DNA from: Dendrobium chrysotoxum
Lineage: Eukaryota > Streptophyta > Magnoliopsida > Asparagales > Orchidaceae
Direction of reading: 5' to 3'
DNA: 64,000 nucleotides
Assembly: GCA_019925795.1 (NCBI GenBank)
Contig: CM034310.1
Coordinates: 19,178,764-19,242,763 of the forward strand
A program made the translations under genes and the position numbers. This document shows, in pieces, positions 45,331-56,800 of this stretch. Position 1 is the stretch's first letter. The number at the start of each line of letters is the position of its first letter. The notes beneath the pieces are model-generated. The model was not told the origin of the DNA. It was given only the letters and a program-made list of their open reading frames with translations, and searched no databases.

Positions 45331-46400
45331 GCCACACGATCGAAGAATGTGTTGTTTTTAAGGGGCTTGAGAGGAACTTCAAGCAAGGTAATATTTTCAC
45401 TCCTAATGAATATTTAGTAGATTCGAAATAGAGATCAGTCAAGACAATCTCAGGTAACACTTCTAACTCTTTTTTGTCCATTGAAGATAGTTGCGATATT
45501 GCTTTATTCCAGGAATTTAAAAAGTTGATTAACAAGTCTCTTCATCTTTGTCAATAGCTACCGATGAGAGCCCAGGGTCTAATCTGGGAGGTTGGCCTAG
45601 AGGCTTCATAGGAGGATGTTGAGCCGCTTTTCTCTACAGTAGTTGTAGGAACTACTATATTAAATAAAAAAGAAAAGAGTGATGCTTTTATAGAGAGGAA
45701 ATATACTAATGAGAGATGTATTCAAGCAATGGATGGTGGCTTTAAAACCCTGTCCCCTCACCTATTATCTGACTTTTACTTTGCCCCATCAAAGGCAAAG
45801 GGTCATAAATTAATTAAAAAATATCCTTCTACATTTATTTTGATGATTAACCATGAATTACAAAGTGACACTCTTTTGAAAGATAATCATAATCCAGTTG
45901 AGATCATTCAAGAGAATCAAAAACTTGACCTTCCAAATTTAACTTCTAAAGAGGAAGAAGAACCTAAGATCTTATCATGTAGTGACATCCATGAAATTAA
46001 TTTTTGTGGGTGTCCCATCATGATAGATTTTTTGGATTCTGAGTCCTCTCCAGAAAATAATAAAGCATTACCTACATCGAGTGTAGACCCTCCCGTAGTT
46101 TGTCCTCCTGAGGATATCGTTACCCTATAGGCTTCCTCCTCAAGAAAAAGGGAAGCAAGTTGTCTCCAATGATCTGATTCCCAATCATCCTCAATAATAT
46201 AATCTTTCTTTAAATATGTCGGGTCTTGATCTTGATGTTCCTAAGGTTGACTATAATATTTTAGCTCATCTTAGGAATTTGCCTGCTAAGTTGAGCATCA
46301 ACAATACCCTCATTCTCTCAAATGAGATGAGGGAGTCTTTAATTAAATCACTTCTCAATCTAGAGATTTTCTTAGCTCAGCTAACTTTTACTTCATAGGA
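45331..46400 (+). pseudogene. gypsy Gag-protease linker region, decayed
   Basis: Broken frames (45729-46130, SDFYFAPSKAKGHKLIKKYP; 46216-46398) lie between gag and protease. Sequence is mostly acidic and without a recognised domain. A CHxIEEC-like remnant near 45330 may be the zinc knuckle. Assignment rests on position only. Confidence 0.45.
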
Positions 46401-47160
46401 TAAAGCTCTCTACTTCAAGGAAATCCCAGGAGTAACTTTCTCTGACGAGGACTTACTTCTGGACACTACCAATTATAATCGCCGACTTTACATTATCGTA
46501 AATGTGGGAAGCTTCAAGTTATCAAGAGTTCTTATTAATCTAGGCGCATCGCTCAACATGATGAATATAAAGACTCTCATATATCTTAAAGTGGATATGC
46601 GTAAGCTCACCACCAATAAGTTGGTGTTACCAATAAGTTGGTGTTACGCGGGTTCAATGAAAAGGGCGAGAAGGTGGTTTGATTACCCTTCTTTTAGAGC
46701 TTGGAGATTTGAAAATAGAAGTGAAATTTCATATAATTTATTCAATAATGTCCTTCAATACACTCCTAATAGGCCCTAGATCCACGAATATATAATGGTT
46801 CCATCTACCCGATATTAATACATCAAGTACCAATGAGACGGTATTGAATACATGATTAAGGATGATTTACAACCATTCTCTATTCAAGAGATTGGGATCT
46901 ATAAGGATGCTACATATTACACACTGAAAGGGTTCTCTTCCAGTCCTAAAGTTGAGATCATGATTAGAAAGGAGAAACCAAATGAGCAAAGCACTAGAGG
47001 AATTCAAGAATCAAAAGTAAAAAAAGAGAAAATTCAAAAATGCAAGAATAAGATAGTGAATATGACCTCGAGATTGTATTCCTTAGGCTTCCAAACATGT
47101 TACCTCAAAGAGGTGGGAGGATGGCCCAAAGGGCACGGGGTCGAGGCCATGCTTCTTTAG
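46401..47160 (+). pseudogene. gypsy aspartic protease region, decayed
   Basis: The frame at 46504 reads VNVGSFKLSRVLINLGASLNMM, matching the gypsy protease active-site segment, where the catalytic Asp (expected in IDxGAS) is Asn. A 14-bp duplication ('aataagttggtgttacc', about 46615-46647) breaks the frame. Later pieces, in other frames, are FHIIYSIMSFNTLLI-like. Confidence 0.7.
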
Positions 47161-48223
47161 AAAGAAGAACACCCCCAATGTACATTGATACAGAATTAAG
47201 TTCCATTGAGGATCCAGAAGTACTGGGTGCTTTAATTCCTTTTGATTATTAAAAAGTCAATCCTCCTCTAAAATTTGATCTCACTTTAGAACAAAATAGT
47301 GACCCATATGTTGATGCTCCAAAAGTTTAAAGAGACGTGCTTGAACTAACCATGTATAAAAAGCTCAGTAGGAGAATTAAAGCCTTAACCTTAACTTCAC
47401 TATCTGCAAGGAGGGTTAAAGAGTTAGTGATTAAGGAAGCTCCTAATTTAGATGATGAAGTAAGCAAAGTCCAGAAGTTTATCCTGGCCCCTCCACCTCA
47501 AGGAAAGAAGATGATGTAACCCTTGAGGAGGAAGATTTCAATAAATTAATGAAATTATCTTTTGGCTACTATCCTGTTTGTATTTGAAACTATGTCTCTA
47601 AATGTCTTACGTCAGGTCAATGGACTAAGGGTCAAGCTCGATACCATGAGAGTCTTTGGTATACAAAAATAAGAGGAATTCTATCAGTGGTATTGGCTTT
47701 GGTATTATTAGTTCATTCGACGATGATGAATATTATTTTATGATAATGAATCATCTTAAATCTATGAATGTCCCTACGAAAATCATTGATTCCCATGATA
47801 GACTTTATTCGGAGACTTCCATTGACTTCGATGAACTTCAAGTTTGAGATGCACCCCCTAAATTTGAAGAAGAGATTAAATCGACAGTTGACAAATTAAG
47901 ATAGATTAACCATAGAATAGAGGATGACCCTCACCCTACTTTCATAAGCTCTTTATTGAGTGAGGATGGTTCTAGGGATCTAATTTAGTTTCTTTTTGAG
48001 TTTAATGATTGCTTTGCCTGGACATATAATAAAATTTAAGGCCTGTTCATTGATGTAGCAGTCCAAAAACTTGGAACCTAGCATGATGCCATTCCTGTCA
48101 AATAAGCTCCTCGACATATGCGTTTAGAGATATAGTAGAAAGTCATTTCTGAAATCTATAAATTGGTCAAGGCTAAATTTATTCGAGAGAAATAATATCC
48201 CTTTGGGTAGCCAGTATTGTGCC
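47161..48223 (+). pseudogene. gypsy pol N-terminal region and start of reverse transcriptase
   Basis: Broken frames culminate in APRHMRLEI..KVISEIYKLVKAKFIREK (about 48105-48190), the segment that precedes the reverse transcriptase fingers in Tat-like elements. It aligns with SPHRMRLEIEQQVIVETKKLIEVGFIREEKYP of the element at 50310-50400. Reading is interrupted at 48224 by a MITE and resumes after 48792 with PVQKK. Confidence 0.7.
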
Positions 48224-48784
48224 TAAAGGTGTCAATATTTGACATGACCTTAAAACTTGACTCCAACTCGACCCATAAATTTTTGGTTAGGGTCAACCCA
48301 TTTTTGAAACAGGTCGGGTTCGGGTTCAATAAATTGACCCATTTCAAAAATTGGGTCAGGTTCAGGTTGACCTGAAAACCTTAGAATGACTCGAAATAGG
48401 TTGCCTGTCTGTATTATCTACCTCACTTGCATGGTTGCCTATGTGCCTGCATTGCCTGCTGCGTCTGTTAGAGTCTCTTATCGCACATCACCTACTACTG
48501 CGCGTTACCTGTTGCCACATCGCTACCACTGCTTGGCCGCTGCCATACTGCTGCTACCGTTGTAATGCCACACCAAATGAGAATAAGCTTGCAAATGAAA
48601 TTTTGATGGTAGTCTTATGGAGTTATGGGTCAGGTCAGGTTGACCTAAAACAGAAGCGGGTCAGTTTCGGGTCTAAAATATAACCTGTTTATAAAAATGG
48701 GTCAGGTTCGGGTTAACCCAAATAGTGCTAGTTTAGTTTCTACCTCGACCCAACCTGACCCATGTCTCAATTTTGACACCCCTA
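48224..48784. mobile_element. hAT-like MITE inserted in gypsy pol
   Basis: The ends 'taaaggtgtcaatatttgac' and '...tcaattttgacacccct(a)' form an imperfect terminal inverted repeat of about 20 bp, of the TAGGGGTGTCAA type. The body is rich in 'gggtcaggttgacc' palindromic words and has a GC-rich centre (48430-48560). The gypsy frame resumes 8 bp after the right end: 48216-48223 is ATTGTGCC and 48785-48792 is CTCATCCC. This geometry fits an 8-bp hAT duplication, although only half the bases still match. No transposase is encoded. Confidence 0.7.
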
Positions 48785-48792
48785 CTCATCCC

Positions 48793-48917
48793 AGTTCAAA
48801 AGAAAATAGTTAAATCCAAATCAATGTCGACTATAGAGATCTAAGTAAGGCATGTCCTAAGAATAATTTTCCTTTGTCCATACCTTAACTTATGGTGGAT
48901 ATTGCCTCTTCACATTT
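48793..48917 (+). pseudogene. gypsy reverse transcriptase stub
   Basis: This continues from before the MITE: PVQKK..., SKACPKNNFPLSIP-like and MVDIASSHFF-like pieces, across frameshifts. It stops abruptly near 48917, where unrelated sequence begins. Confidence 0.6.
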
Positions 48918-49930
48918 TTTTGACCTCGATTTTTGTCTGAGTGCCCTCGAGGGTCTTTGATTAATTTAATTAAGCCCCATCGAGTCCAATTCGAGCTCGA
49001 ATTAGCTCAAATTGAGTCGAAGTAGACTCGACTGTGTCTGATTGAGCCCGATTAGTTCACCTTAGCTATGTTGAGGTTAATTTGATTCGAGTCTTCATTT
49101 ATTTAAATTTAATTGGGTTAATTTGAGTAAATCAAATTGAATTCCAAATTGACCTGAATTGGATCTAATTTTGAGCTTGACTTTAATTTAATATGATTAA
49201 TTTATTTATTTATCCTTCTCATGAGCCTAAATTTGTTCCTAAATCAAGCAATCAAACGGATGGCTAAATCACCTCAATTCCCTCCTAATTAACCTTAGGA
49301 AGAATCCTAGCCATGGATCTAAGGCCTTAATCCTTTAAATACTCTTTTAGGGCTTCATGAGAAGAGATGGCTTTTGATTCTTTTCCTATCCACTCTCAAC
49401 CATAATTTCTTAGTGTGAGAGCTCTTCCAACATCTCCCCACCTTCCTCCACTCAAATTCATCACTAAAAAAAACTTGCCGGCCGCGTGATCTTTGGCGAC
49501 CTGAGACTATATCCCTTCCAAAGCTTCTACCGTCCGATCCAAGGTGAATTGGAGCTCGAGTTCAATTAGAGGAATATACGAGGACAATCTGCAAGCTCAA
49601 CCGTTTAAAGATCTCGAAGATCTAAAGGTAAGAATTTCTCAAAAAAAAAAAAAAAAGATCTAGGCCACTACACTTAGATCCATATATCTTTCTAATAAGT
49701 GCTTTTCAAAGCTTCCAAATATCTCCCCATGACTTTTATTTATGTCCTTAATCTACGTTTAAAATTTCATCAAAATCAATTAAGTCATCCTTGAAAACAA
49801 AACTTTTTTTTTTTCGTTTAAGGGTTATAGAATCTGGCGTACATCAATTGCACTAACTTTGAGTCGTTGATTTTTCATTCTTTTTTTTATATTTTATTAA
49901 AACTAAATATACCTCAAACCCAACAAGGCT
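48918..49930 (+). other. unassigned block, possible LTR or leader
   Basis: No coding region was found. The left part (48960-49100) repeats 'cgag(t/c)t(c/t)' words such as 'attcgagctcgaatt'. The middle has 'taaatactcttttagggcttcatgagaagag' and a C/T-rich 'cttccaacatctccccacc', as in a promoter plus leader. The right part has an A-run near 49645 and a T-run near 49805. A truncated or solo LTR of another element, fused to the gypsy copy that starts near 49931, is the best guess. No ends or target duplication were identified. Confidence 0.35.
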
Positions 49931-52080
49931 TGGGTTATGTTGAGAAGGGTCAGTTTTTTCATGCCCACATCCGTGCTATCTCTCACTCATATCTGATTAT
50001 TTCTCTTCCTGATGAAGAAGACCCGGATGATGATGAGGACAGAGTACTTGATGCTCCTCAAGAGTTTGAAGATGGCACCACTTCCGTCATAGATGAATTG
50101 TGTGAGGTCAACTTAGGCACTGAATCAGATCCTAGGCCTATCTTCTATAGTGCCTTATTATATAACTCAGAGGGTCAAGAATGCATCAAGTTACTATCAG
50201 AATTTAGAGACTATTTTTCCTAGAACTACATTGAGATTCTTGGTCTGAATCCAGAGGTAGCAGTCCACAAGCTAGCTATCAAGCCTGATGCAGTCCCTGT
50301 TAAATAATCACCTCACAGGATGAGGTTGGAAATCGAACAACAAGTGATCGTTGAAACCAAGAAGCTTATAGAAGTTGGTTTCATTCGTGAGGAGAAGTAT
50401 CCTACTTAGCTTGCCAACATTATTCCAGTTCGGAAGAAGAGTGGACAAATTTGTGTCTGTATTGATTTTTATGATTTGAACAAGGCATGCCCCAAGGATG
50501 AGTTTTCTCTTCCTATCCCCAGCTTATGGTGGATATAGCTTCATCCCATAGCATTTTCTCCTTCATGGATGGTTCATCTAGTTATAATCAGATAAAGATG
50601 GACCTCAAGGAGGGGAAGTTTATTGCATTCCGTATACCTATAGGTGTATTTTATTACAAGGTGATGCCCTTCAGTCTCAAGAATGCTGGGGTCACCTATC
50701 AATATGCTATGACTGTTATCTTCGATGAAATGATATATGAGCAAGTTGAATGCTATGTGGATGATCTAGTGGTCAAAAGCAAGGTCCGTGGAGATCATCT
50801 TCAAGATCTACGAATCATTTTTGAGCACTTGCACAAATATGATTTAAAAATGAACCATTTGAAATGCACATTTGGAGTCGCTGTAGGAAAATTCTTGAGG
50901 TTCATAGTTCGCTACCGTGGCATTGAAATTGATCATTCTATGATCAAAGCCATAGTAGACTTGAAACCCCCTAAGAGTCTCACCCAGTTGAGATCATTTC
51001 AATGTAGACTCGCCTTCCTGCGGAGATTTATCTCCAATCTTTCTGGTAGGTGTCATCCCTTTGCCTCCCTAGTGAAGAAGGATGCCTGTTTTCATTGGGA
51101 TGAGCATTGTCAGGAGGCCTTTGAGAGTATAAAGTGCTACCTGATGAACCCCCCCGTCTTAGCTGTACCTATCCTGAGGAGACCGTTAATTCTCTATACT
51201 ACGGCCCTAGATGAGTCTTTGGGTGTACTGTTGGCTCAAGAGAATGAGAAAGGCAAGAAAAATGCCTTGTACTACCTCAACAAATAGTTGATACCCGCAG
51301 AGCTAAAGTACCCGACGATGGAAAAGTAATGTTTAGCTTTAATCTTTGTGTTACAAAAGCTTAGGCATTATATGCTTTTACATAAAATCAACCTGATCTC
51401 TCGAGTCAACCCTTTACAATATTTGATGACCCGTCTGACCCTCTCAGGTAGTCTAGCATGATAGTTTATGATTCTACTACAGTTTGACATCACTTTTATC
51501 CCTCAACGGGCCGTCAAAGGATAGGCTCTAGCTGATTTTCTTGCTACTCACCCGATCCCTACAGATTTGCTACTCAATGATGATCTACCTAATGAACTAA
51601 TCATGAGTGTGGATGAACAGGAGTCCCCTACTTAGGAGTTCTACATCGACGGTGCGTCATCCGCTAAAGCCTTAAATCCAAATGAAACTCCTATAGTTAG
51701 GGTAAGTTTGGGCCTCATTTTTGTATCCCCTAAACGTCACATTTTGAGGTATTCCTACAGTCTTTTAAAATCTCATACTAATAAAAAAGTTAAGTATGAG
51801 GCTCTGATTTTGGGACTAGAGTTGGCCATTCAGATGAATATCATGCGGGTGAAAATCTTTGGAGACTCCTAACTAATCATAAATCAAGTAGTAAGAGTCT
51901 ACAAAGTGCTTAAGCCCGAGCTCTTGCCCTATCATAACTAAGCAATGGAACTCTTCTGCTTAATTCCTGAAGTAACTTTGGTTAAAATCCCTAAATCTGC
52001 AAATGGAAAAGTGGATGCATTAGCCAAGTTAGCAAAAGAACTAGCTAACCTAACAGGCAACCCGTTGCCTATCATCGTCC
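49931..52080 (+). pseudogene. Tat-like gypsy pol (RT, RNase H), first part
   Basis: The frame begins in the pre-RT region (DELCEVNLGTESDPRPIFYSAL) and, with a few stops, gives the whole reverse transcriptase: CIDFYDLNKACPKDEFSLPIP, FSFMDGSSSYNQIKMDLKEG, MPFSLKNAGVTYQ and the catalytic ECYVDDLVVKS (about 50750). RNase H follows (HWDEHCQEAFESIKCYL, LGVLLAQENEKGKKNALYYL), then a second RNase H-like region (FYIDGASSAKAL near 51640; KVKYEALILGLELA near 51790). It is interrupted at 52080 by copia element J and continues at 61263 in the same frame. A gag-less, 5' truncated copy. Confidence 0.88.
52076..52080 (+). repeat. target-site duplication of copia element J, left
   Basis: CGTCC is repeated at 61258-61262. 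Removing the element and one CGTCC restores a continuous gypsy reading frame across the site (PIIV then QYRQALYP). Confidence 0.93.
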
Positions 52081-52331
52081 TGTTGCAAATCTGGTTTTGA
52101 TGATGACAAACATGTTTCCAGTGTGTTTTGCTTGGCTAATCTGTTTCAGGCACAAAAGACCGCGAGCCACTCAAGCCAACTCAAGATCGGGTCCAAGTGT
52201 GTCAAATGTATGATTTTTCTTTTTATTAAGTCAATTGTAATGTAACTGATTCCCTAGCTAAGTAACCTTGCACACACACACTCAGGGAGAGAGATTGAGT
52301 GAATTAGAGTTTCTGTTAAAAATTTGTTCAG

Positions 52332-53005
52332 ATCGTCCTGGACGATATCCACATCGTCTTGGACGATCCAGTTAAAATAAAAACCCTAATTAGGGAGACT
52401 AAGTTAAGAGGGTCTGATTGAGCCGATCGTCCTGGACGATCTACGGATCGTACGGGACGATATTCCCAAATCAGAAATTCTCAGCCACCAGATCAAGTTA
52501 GGCAAGTTCTTATTTTTAGATACATGGTCTGATCGTCCCGGACGATACGTGTATCGTCCCGGACGATCCAGTACAATCATGCCTAATTTAATCTGGTAAT
52601 TAAGGAAAGCAATTTATTTTTGGTTGATACGATCATATCGTCCTGGACGATCGCAGGATCGTCCCGGACGATCTTGATCGTCTAGTGCATTTAAGCTGTA
52701 CGTCCAGAACTATGTACAGGACGATTTGGGGCCTTTTTGAACTAATCATATCGGACGATGACCCTATTGTCCGGGACGATCAAGTCATTTTTTGGTCGTC
52801 CAGCACAGATTTCTCTGGATGACCCGAACTGTCTTCTGGATGATTTCCCTCAATTTGAACTAATCGTCCCGGACGATCGCAGGATCGTACGGGACGATAT
52901 GAACAACTTTTTCTACTGATCGTCCAGAAGAGCCAGATCGTCCAGGCAAAAATAGCTGAATTTGAACTGATCGTACAGGATAATCTACCGATCGTCCTGG
53001 ACGAT
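52332..53005 (+). repeat. paired-dyad array, 7 pairs, 21-bp phasing
   Basis: Dyads of the consensus ATCGTCCNGGACGAT start at 52332/52353, 52426/52447, 52532/52553, 52637/52658, 52745/52766, 52863/52884 and 52970/52991: every pair is 21 bp apart. Eight copies match the 15-mer perfectly. Pair-to-pair distances are 94, 106, 105, 108, 118 and 107 bp. An extra looser pair lies at 52919/52937. Gaps between pairs are AT-rich and not alike. The 3' LTR has lost exactly one dyad plus its spacer (21 bp). Confidence 0.9.
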
Positions 53006-53276
53006 CTTGGCCGACCAGTTGAGATTTAGGGCAAATTTTAAGCCCTCCTTTAAAAGAATTTTTTCCAATTTTTGGAAAAATCTTTTGCTGCCTTCCTTCC
53101 CTGAGAAACCCTAGAGAGAGAGAGAGTTGGGAGAGAGAGAGAAGATCTTGTGAGGGGGAGTTAATGAGGGATTCACTAAGGTTGCTCCGAGCACGGATCA
53201 GAGTCGTCTTCTCCGCTCGTCGTCTTTCGTCTAGTCAGTGTTCGTCGTGGGAGGATCGTTCGCAAGAAGATCCGGG

Positions 53277-53440
53277 GTTCTCTGCCCGCTTCAGGTGGAA
53301 GCGAAAGGAGTTCGTGGGTTCTCTGCCTGCTTCAGGAGGAAGCGAAAGGAGTTCGTAGGTTCTCTGCCTGCTTCAGGAGGAAGCGAAAGGAGTTCGAAGG
53401 TTCTCTGCCTGCTTCAGGAGGAAGCGAAAGGAGGTCGGGT
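53277..53440 (+). repeat. 41-bp tandem repeat in 5' LTR of J (4 units)
   Basis: Units start with 'gttctctgcc' at 53277, 53318, 53359 and 53400, and a fifth start at 53439 leads out of the array. The core is 'gcttcaggaggaagcgaaagga'-like (with variation). Element G has only two to three units. The array lies downstream of the TATA-like site and so may be transcribed leader. Confidence 0.85.
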
Positions 53441-53830
53441 TCTCTGCCTCACCGTGTGGTGAAAAGGAGATTTTTGTACAGGCTTCTCCGCCTTGCTGTG
53501 GGAGCAAAAGGAGAGACACTTCTGTTTAGTGCAATACCCGGAGGGGAGGCTCCGGGGAGTAGACGTAGGTCAAGTTGATCGAACCACTATAAAATCTGGT
53601 TTGCTTTTCTGATTCAATTCTGCACTTTAATTTTTCCTGATATTAACTGCTTGGGTGAATATCTGTGGTTGATCTTTTTATCGTTGTTTTAATTCATTTC
53701 CGCTGCATGTTATAAAAAGATTTTCATAGTTATCGTGAAATTTTTAAATAACCAATTCACCCCCCCCCCCCCTCTTGGTTAGCCTCGGGACTAGTTCACT
53801 AGGGCTTAACATCCCTATCGAACTTTCAAG

Positions 53831-53842
53831 TGGTATCAGAGC
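53831..53842 (+). other. primer binding site of copia element J
   Basis: TGGTATCAGAGC, two bases after the 5' LTR, is complementary to initiator tRNA-Met. Confidence 0.93.
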
Positions 53843-53883
53843 GGGATTCAAAATTTAAGTTTAAAAACTTTTGAATTTGATCC

Positions 53884-56800
53884 ATGGCTAACTGTAATAA
53901 TCGTAATACTGCTGAAGGATATTCTATTACAAGACCACCGTTGTTTGACAATATTCCTTTTGATTTTTGGAAAACACGCATGTCTACTTTTCTACAGTCT
54001 ATTGATTATCGCATGTGGATGTTAGTTAAGGACAGATACGAACCACCTTTTAGACTGATTAACAATGTGAAAACTGAACTGCCTTTTACTGATTGGACGT
54101 TTGATGATCGCGATTTAGCACAGTTAAATGCAAAATGCTTGAACTGTTTCTTTTGTGCTTTAAAATCCGAAGACTATATGCGTGTTTCTACTTGTACAAC
54201 GGGAAAGGAAATCTGGGATAGATTATGCATAACATACGAAGGTACAACTGAAGTCAAACAGTCTAGGTTAAACATCTTACTACATGATTACGAACTTTTT
54301 CGCATGAAACCTAGTGAGACTATTTCAGAAATGTACACAAGGTTCACTCAGATTGTTACCTCTCTGCATGTTCTAGGTAGAGAACTTACTAACTACGAAA
54401 GAGTGAACAAAATTCTAAGATGTTTGCCTGCTTCTTATGATGCTAAGATTACTGCTATTACTGAATCTAAAGATTTAAACACTTACTCTATTGACAGCTT
54501 ACTTGGATCACTTATTGCTTACGAGCAAGGGGTGAACCAAAGGCAACTTGATGCAGGTGATCGCAAGAAAGAGAAGACAGTGGCACTAAAGGCCAAGGAT
54601 TCAGATGCTAGCTCTTCCGGGTCTAATAGCGATGATGTTGCCTTAATCACAAGGCAATTTAAAAGCTTTTTAAGGAAGAAACATAAGAACTATCAGAAGT
54701 GGAACAAGGGTAAGTCCAATAAAAATTTTAAGAGTTCATCTAAATCTGTTTGTTTTGAATGCAGGAAGCCTGGACACATAAAGGTTGATTGTCCAACACT
54801 TAAAGCTCACCCAAGCAAGGAGAAGGGTGAGGAGAAACCAAAGTTCAGAAAGGACAAGAAGCGGATTCAGAAGGCGTTCTGGGCAGACTCTGCATCCGAC
54901 TCTTCTGAGACTGAAGCTGAAGAGGAGGAAACAAACTTGTGTCTTATGGTTGATGATCACCCTGGTCAGTCGGATCAGGAAGAGGTGTGCTCTCACATAA
55001 GACCTCGTGAGAGCATGTGGTACCTGGACAGCGGATGTTCTAGACATATGACTGGAGATGCAAATCAGTTCATTTCGCTGGAGGCCAGAGCTGGAGGCAA
55101 GGTTACACTTGGAGATAACACCACCAGGAAGGTGGTAGGCACAGGTATAATTGGTGATTCAAAGAACTTTATGATTGATAATGTTTTGCTTGTAGAAGGA
55201 CTGAAACACAACCTGCTGAGCATCAGTCAACTCTATGACAAGGGATACAGCATCAAATTCCTGCCCACTGGCTGCATTTTAAGCTTAAATGATGAAGTTA
55301 TTTTGCAGGGGCAAAGGATCAACAACGTCTACAAGCTGGATATAAGTAGCATTAAATCTGATAATTCAATTTGCTTAAAAACTGCTGCTGATGAGTCTTG
55401 GTTATGGCATAGGAGATTGTGTCATGCCAGTATGAAAACCCTTAGGAGAGTCACCCAAAAGGACTTAGTTAGAGGTGTGCCCAAGCTTAAGTTCACTAAG
55501 GATCACCTGTGTGATGCCTGTCAGTTGGGGAAGCAAGTCCAGTCCTCTTTTCACTCTGTTAAGGACATTAGCACCTCTAGACCTTTAGAAGTTCTTCACA
55601 TGGACCTCTTTGGACCCATTAGCACTGCCAGCTTAGGGGGGAGAGTTTATGGTTTTGTGATTGTAGATGATTATTCGAGGTTCACTTGGGTTAAGTTTTT
55701 GTCACATAAATCTGAGTCATTTGATGAGTTTAGATTCTTCTCTACTTGGATTCAGAAGAAGTTAGGATGTGAGATTATTACCATCCATAGTGATCACGGA
55801 GGGGAGTTTGAAAATGAAAGATTTGGAAGTTTTTGTGAGGATCATGGGATTAGTCACAATTTTTCAGCTCCTAGGACCCCTCAGCAGAACGGGGTAGCTG
55901 AAAGGAAGAACAGGACCTTAGTGGAAGCCGCTAGAGCCATGCTTGCCGAGTATTCACTTCCAAAATACTTTTGGGCTGAAGCGGTGAACACTGCCTGTTA
56001 TGTGCTGAATAGGGTGAATGTGAGAGTCAAACTGAGCAAGACACCTTATGAGATCATTAAGGGTAGAACTCCAAATCTGTCCCACCTCCATGTCTTTGGC
56101 TGTAAGGTTTTCATTCTGAACAACGGGAAGTCACCCTTAGGAAAATTTGACCCCAAATCTGATGAAGGAGTGTTCTTAGGATATTCAAGTGTGGGGAAAT
56201 CCTTTAGGGTGTTCAATAGGAGGACTTTGGTGGTGGAAGAAACAACCCATGTAGTGTTTGATGAATCTGAACCTAAAGAGTCTAGATCTGAAGTAGAAGA
56301 TGAAGAGATTATTGAGGTTACCCAAGGAGTTGGAAATACAAATTTGGAGGAAAGGGTAGAACCTCAAACAGAGTTGCCTAGAGATTGGAGATATTCTTCG
56401 AGTCATCCTAAAGAACTGATCTTAGGAGACCCTTCTGAAGGTGTTAGGACTAGGCATGGACTTAGGAAGGAAGTAAACCATTCTACCTTTATCTCAATGA
56501 CTGAACCCACCAACATCAATCAAGCCCTGTCGGATGAATTTTGGATTTTAGCTATGCAGGAAGAATTGAATCAATTTGTAAGGAATGATGTTTGGGAGTT
56601 AGTAGAAAGACCTAAAAATCAAAGTATTGTGGGAACCAAGTGGGTCTTTAAGAATAAGATGAATGATTCTGGTGTGGTGGTGAGAAATAAGACAAGATTG
56701 GTGGCTAAGGGGTATAATCAGATAGAAGGGATTGATTTTGAGGAGACTTTTGCCCCTGTAGCTAGATTGGAAGCCATTAGAGTGCTACTAGCCTTTGCCT

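Larger units (their letters stand above)
52081..53828 (+). repeat. 5' LTR of copia element J
   Basis: Starts TGTTGCAAAT and ends ...GAACTTTCA. Contains, in order, the dyad array (52332-53005), TATA-like 'ctcctttaaaaga' (about 53043), 'gagagagagag' runs, four 41-bp tandem units (53277-53440), 'ccactataaaatctgg' (about 53583), and a run of 13 C (53760-53772) shortly before the end. Confidence 0.95.

Noticed and set aside
48435..48683. 82-codon frame in the centre of the hAT-like MITE
   Set aside because: It is repetitive Leu/Cys/His-rich low-complexity sequence, not transposase.
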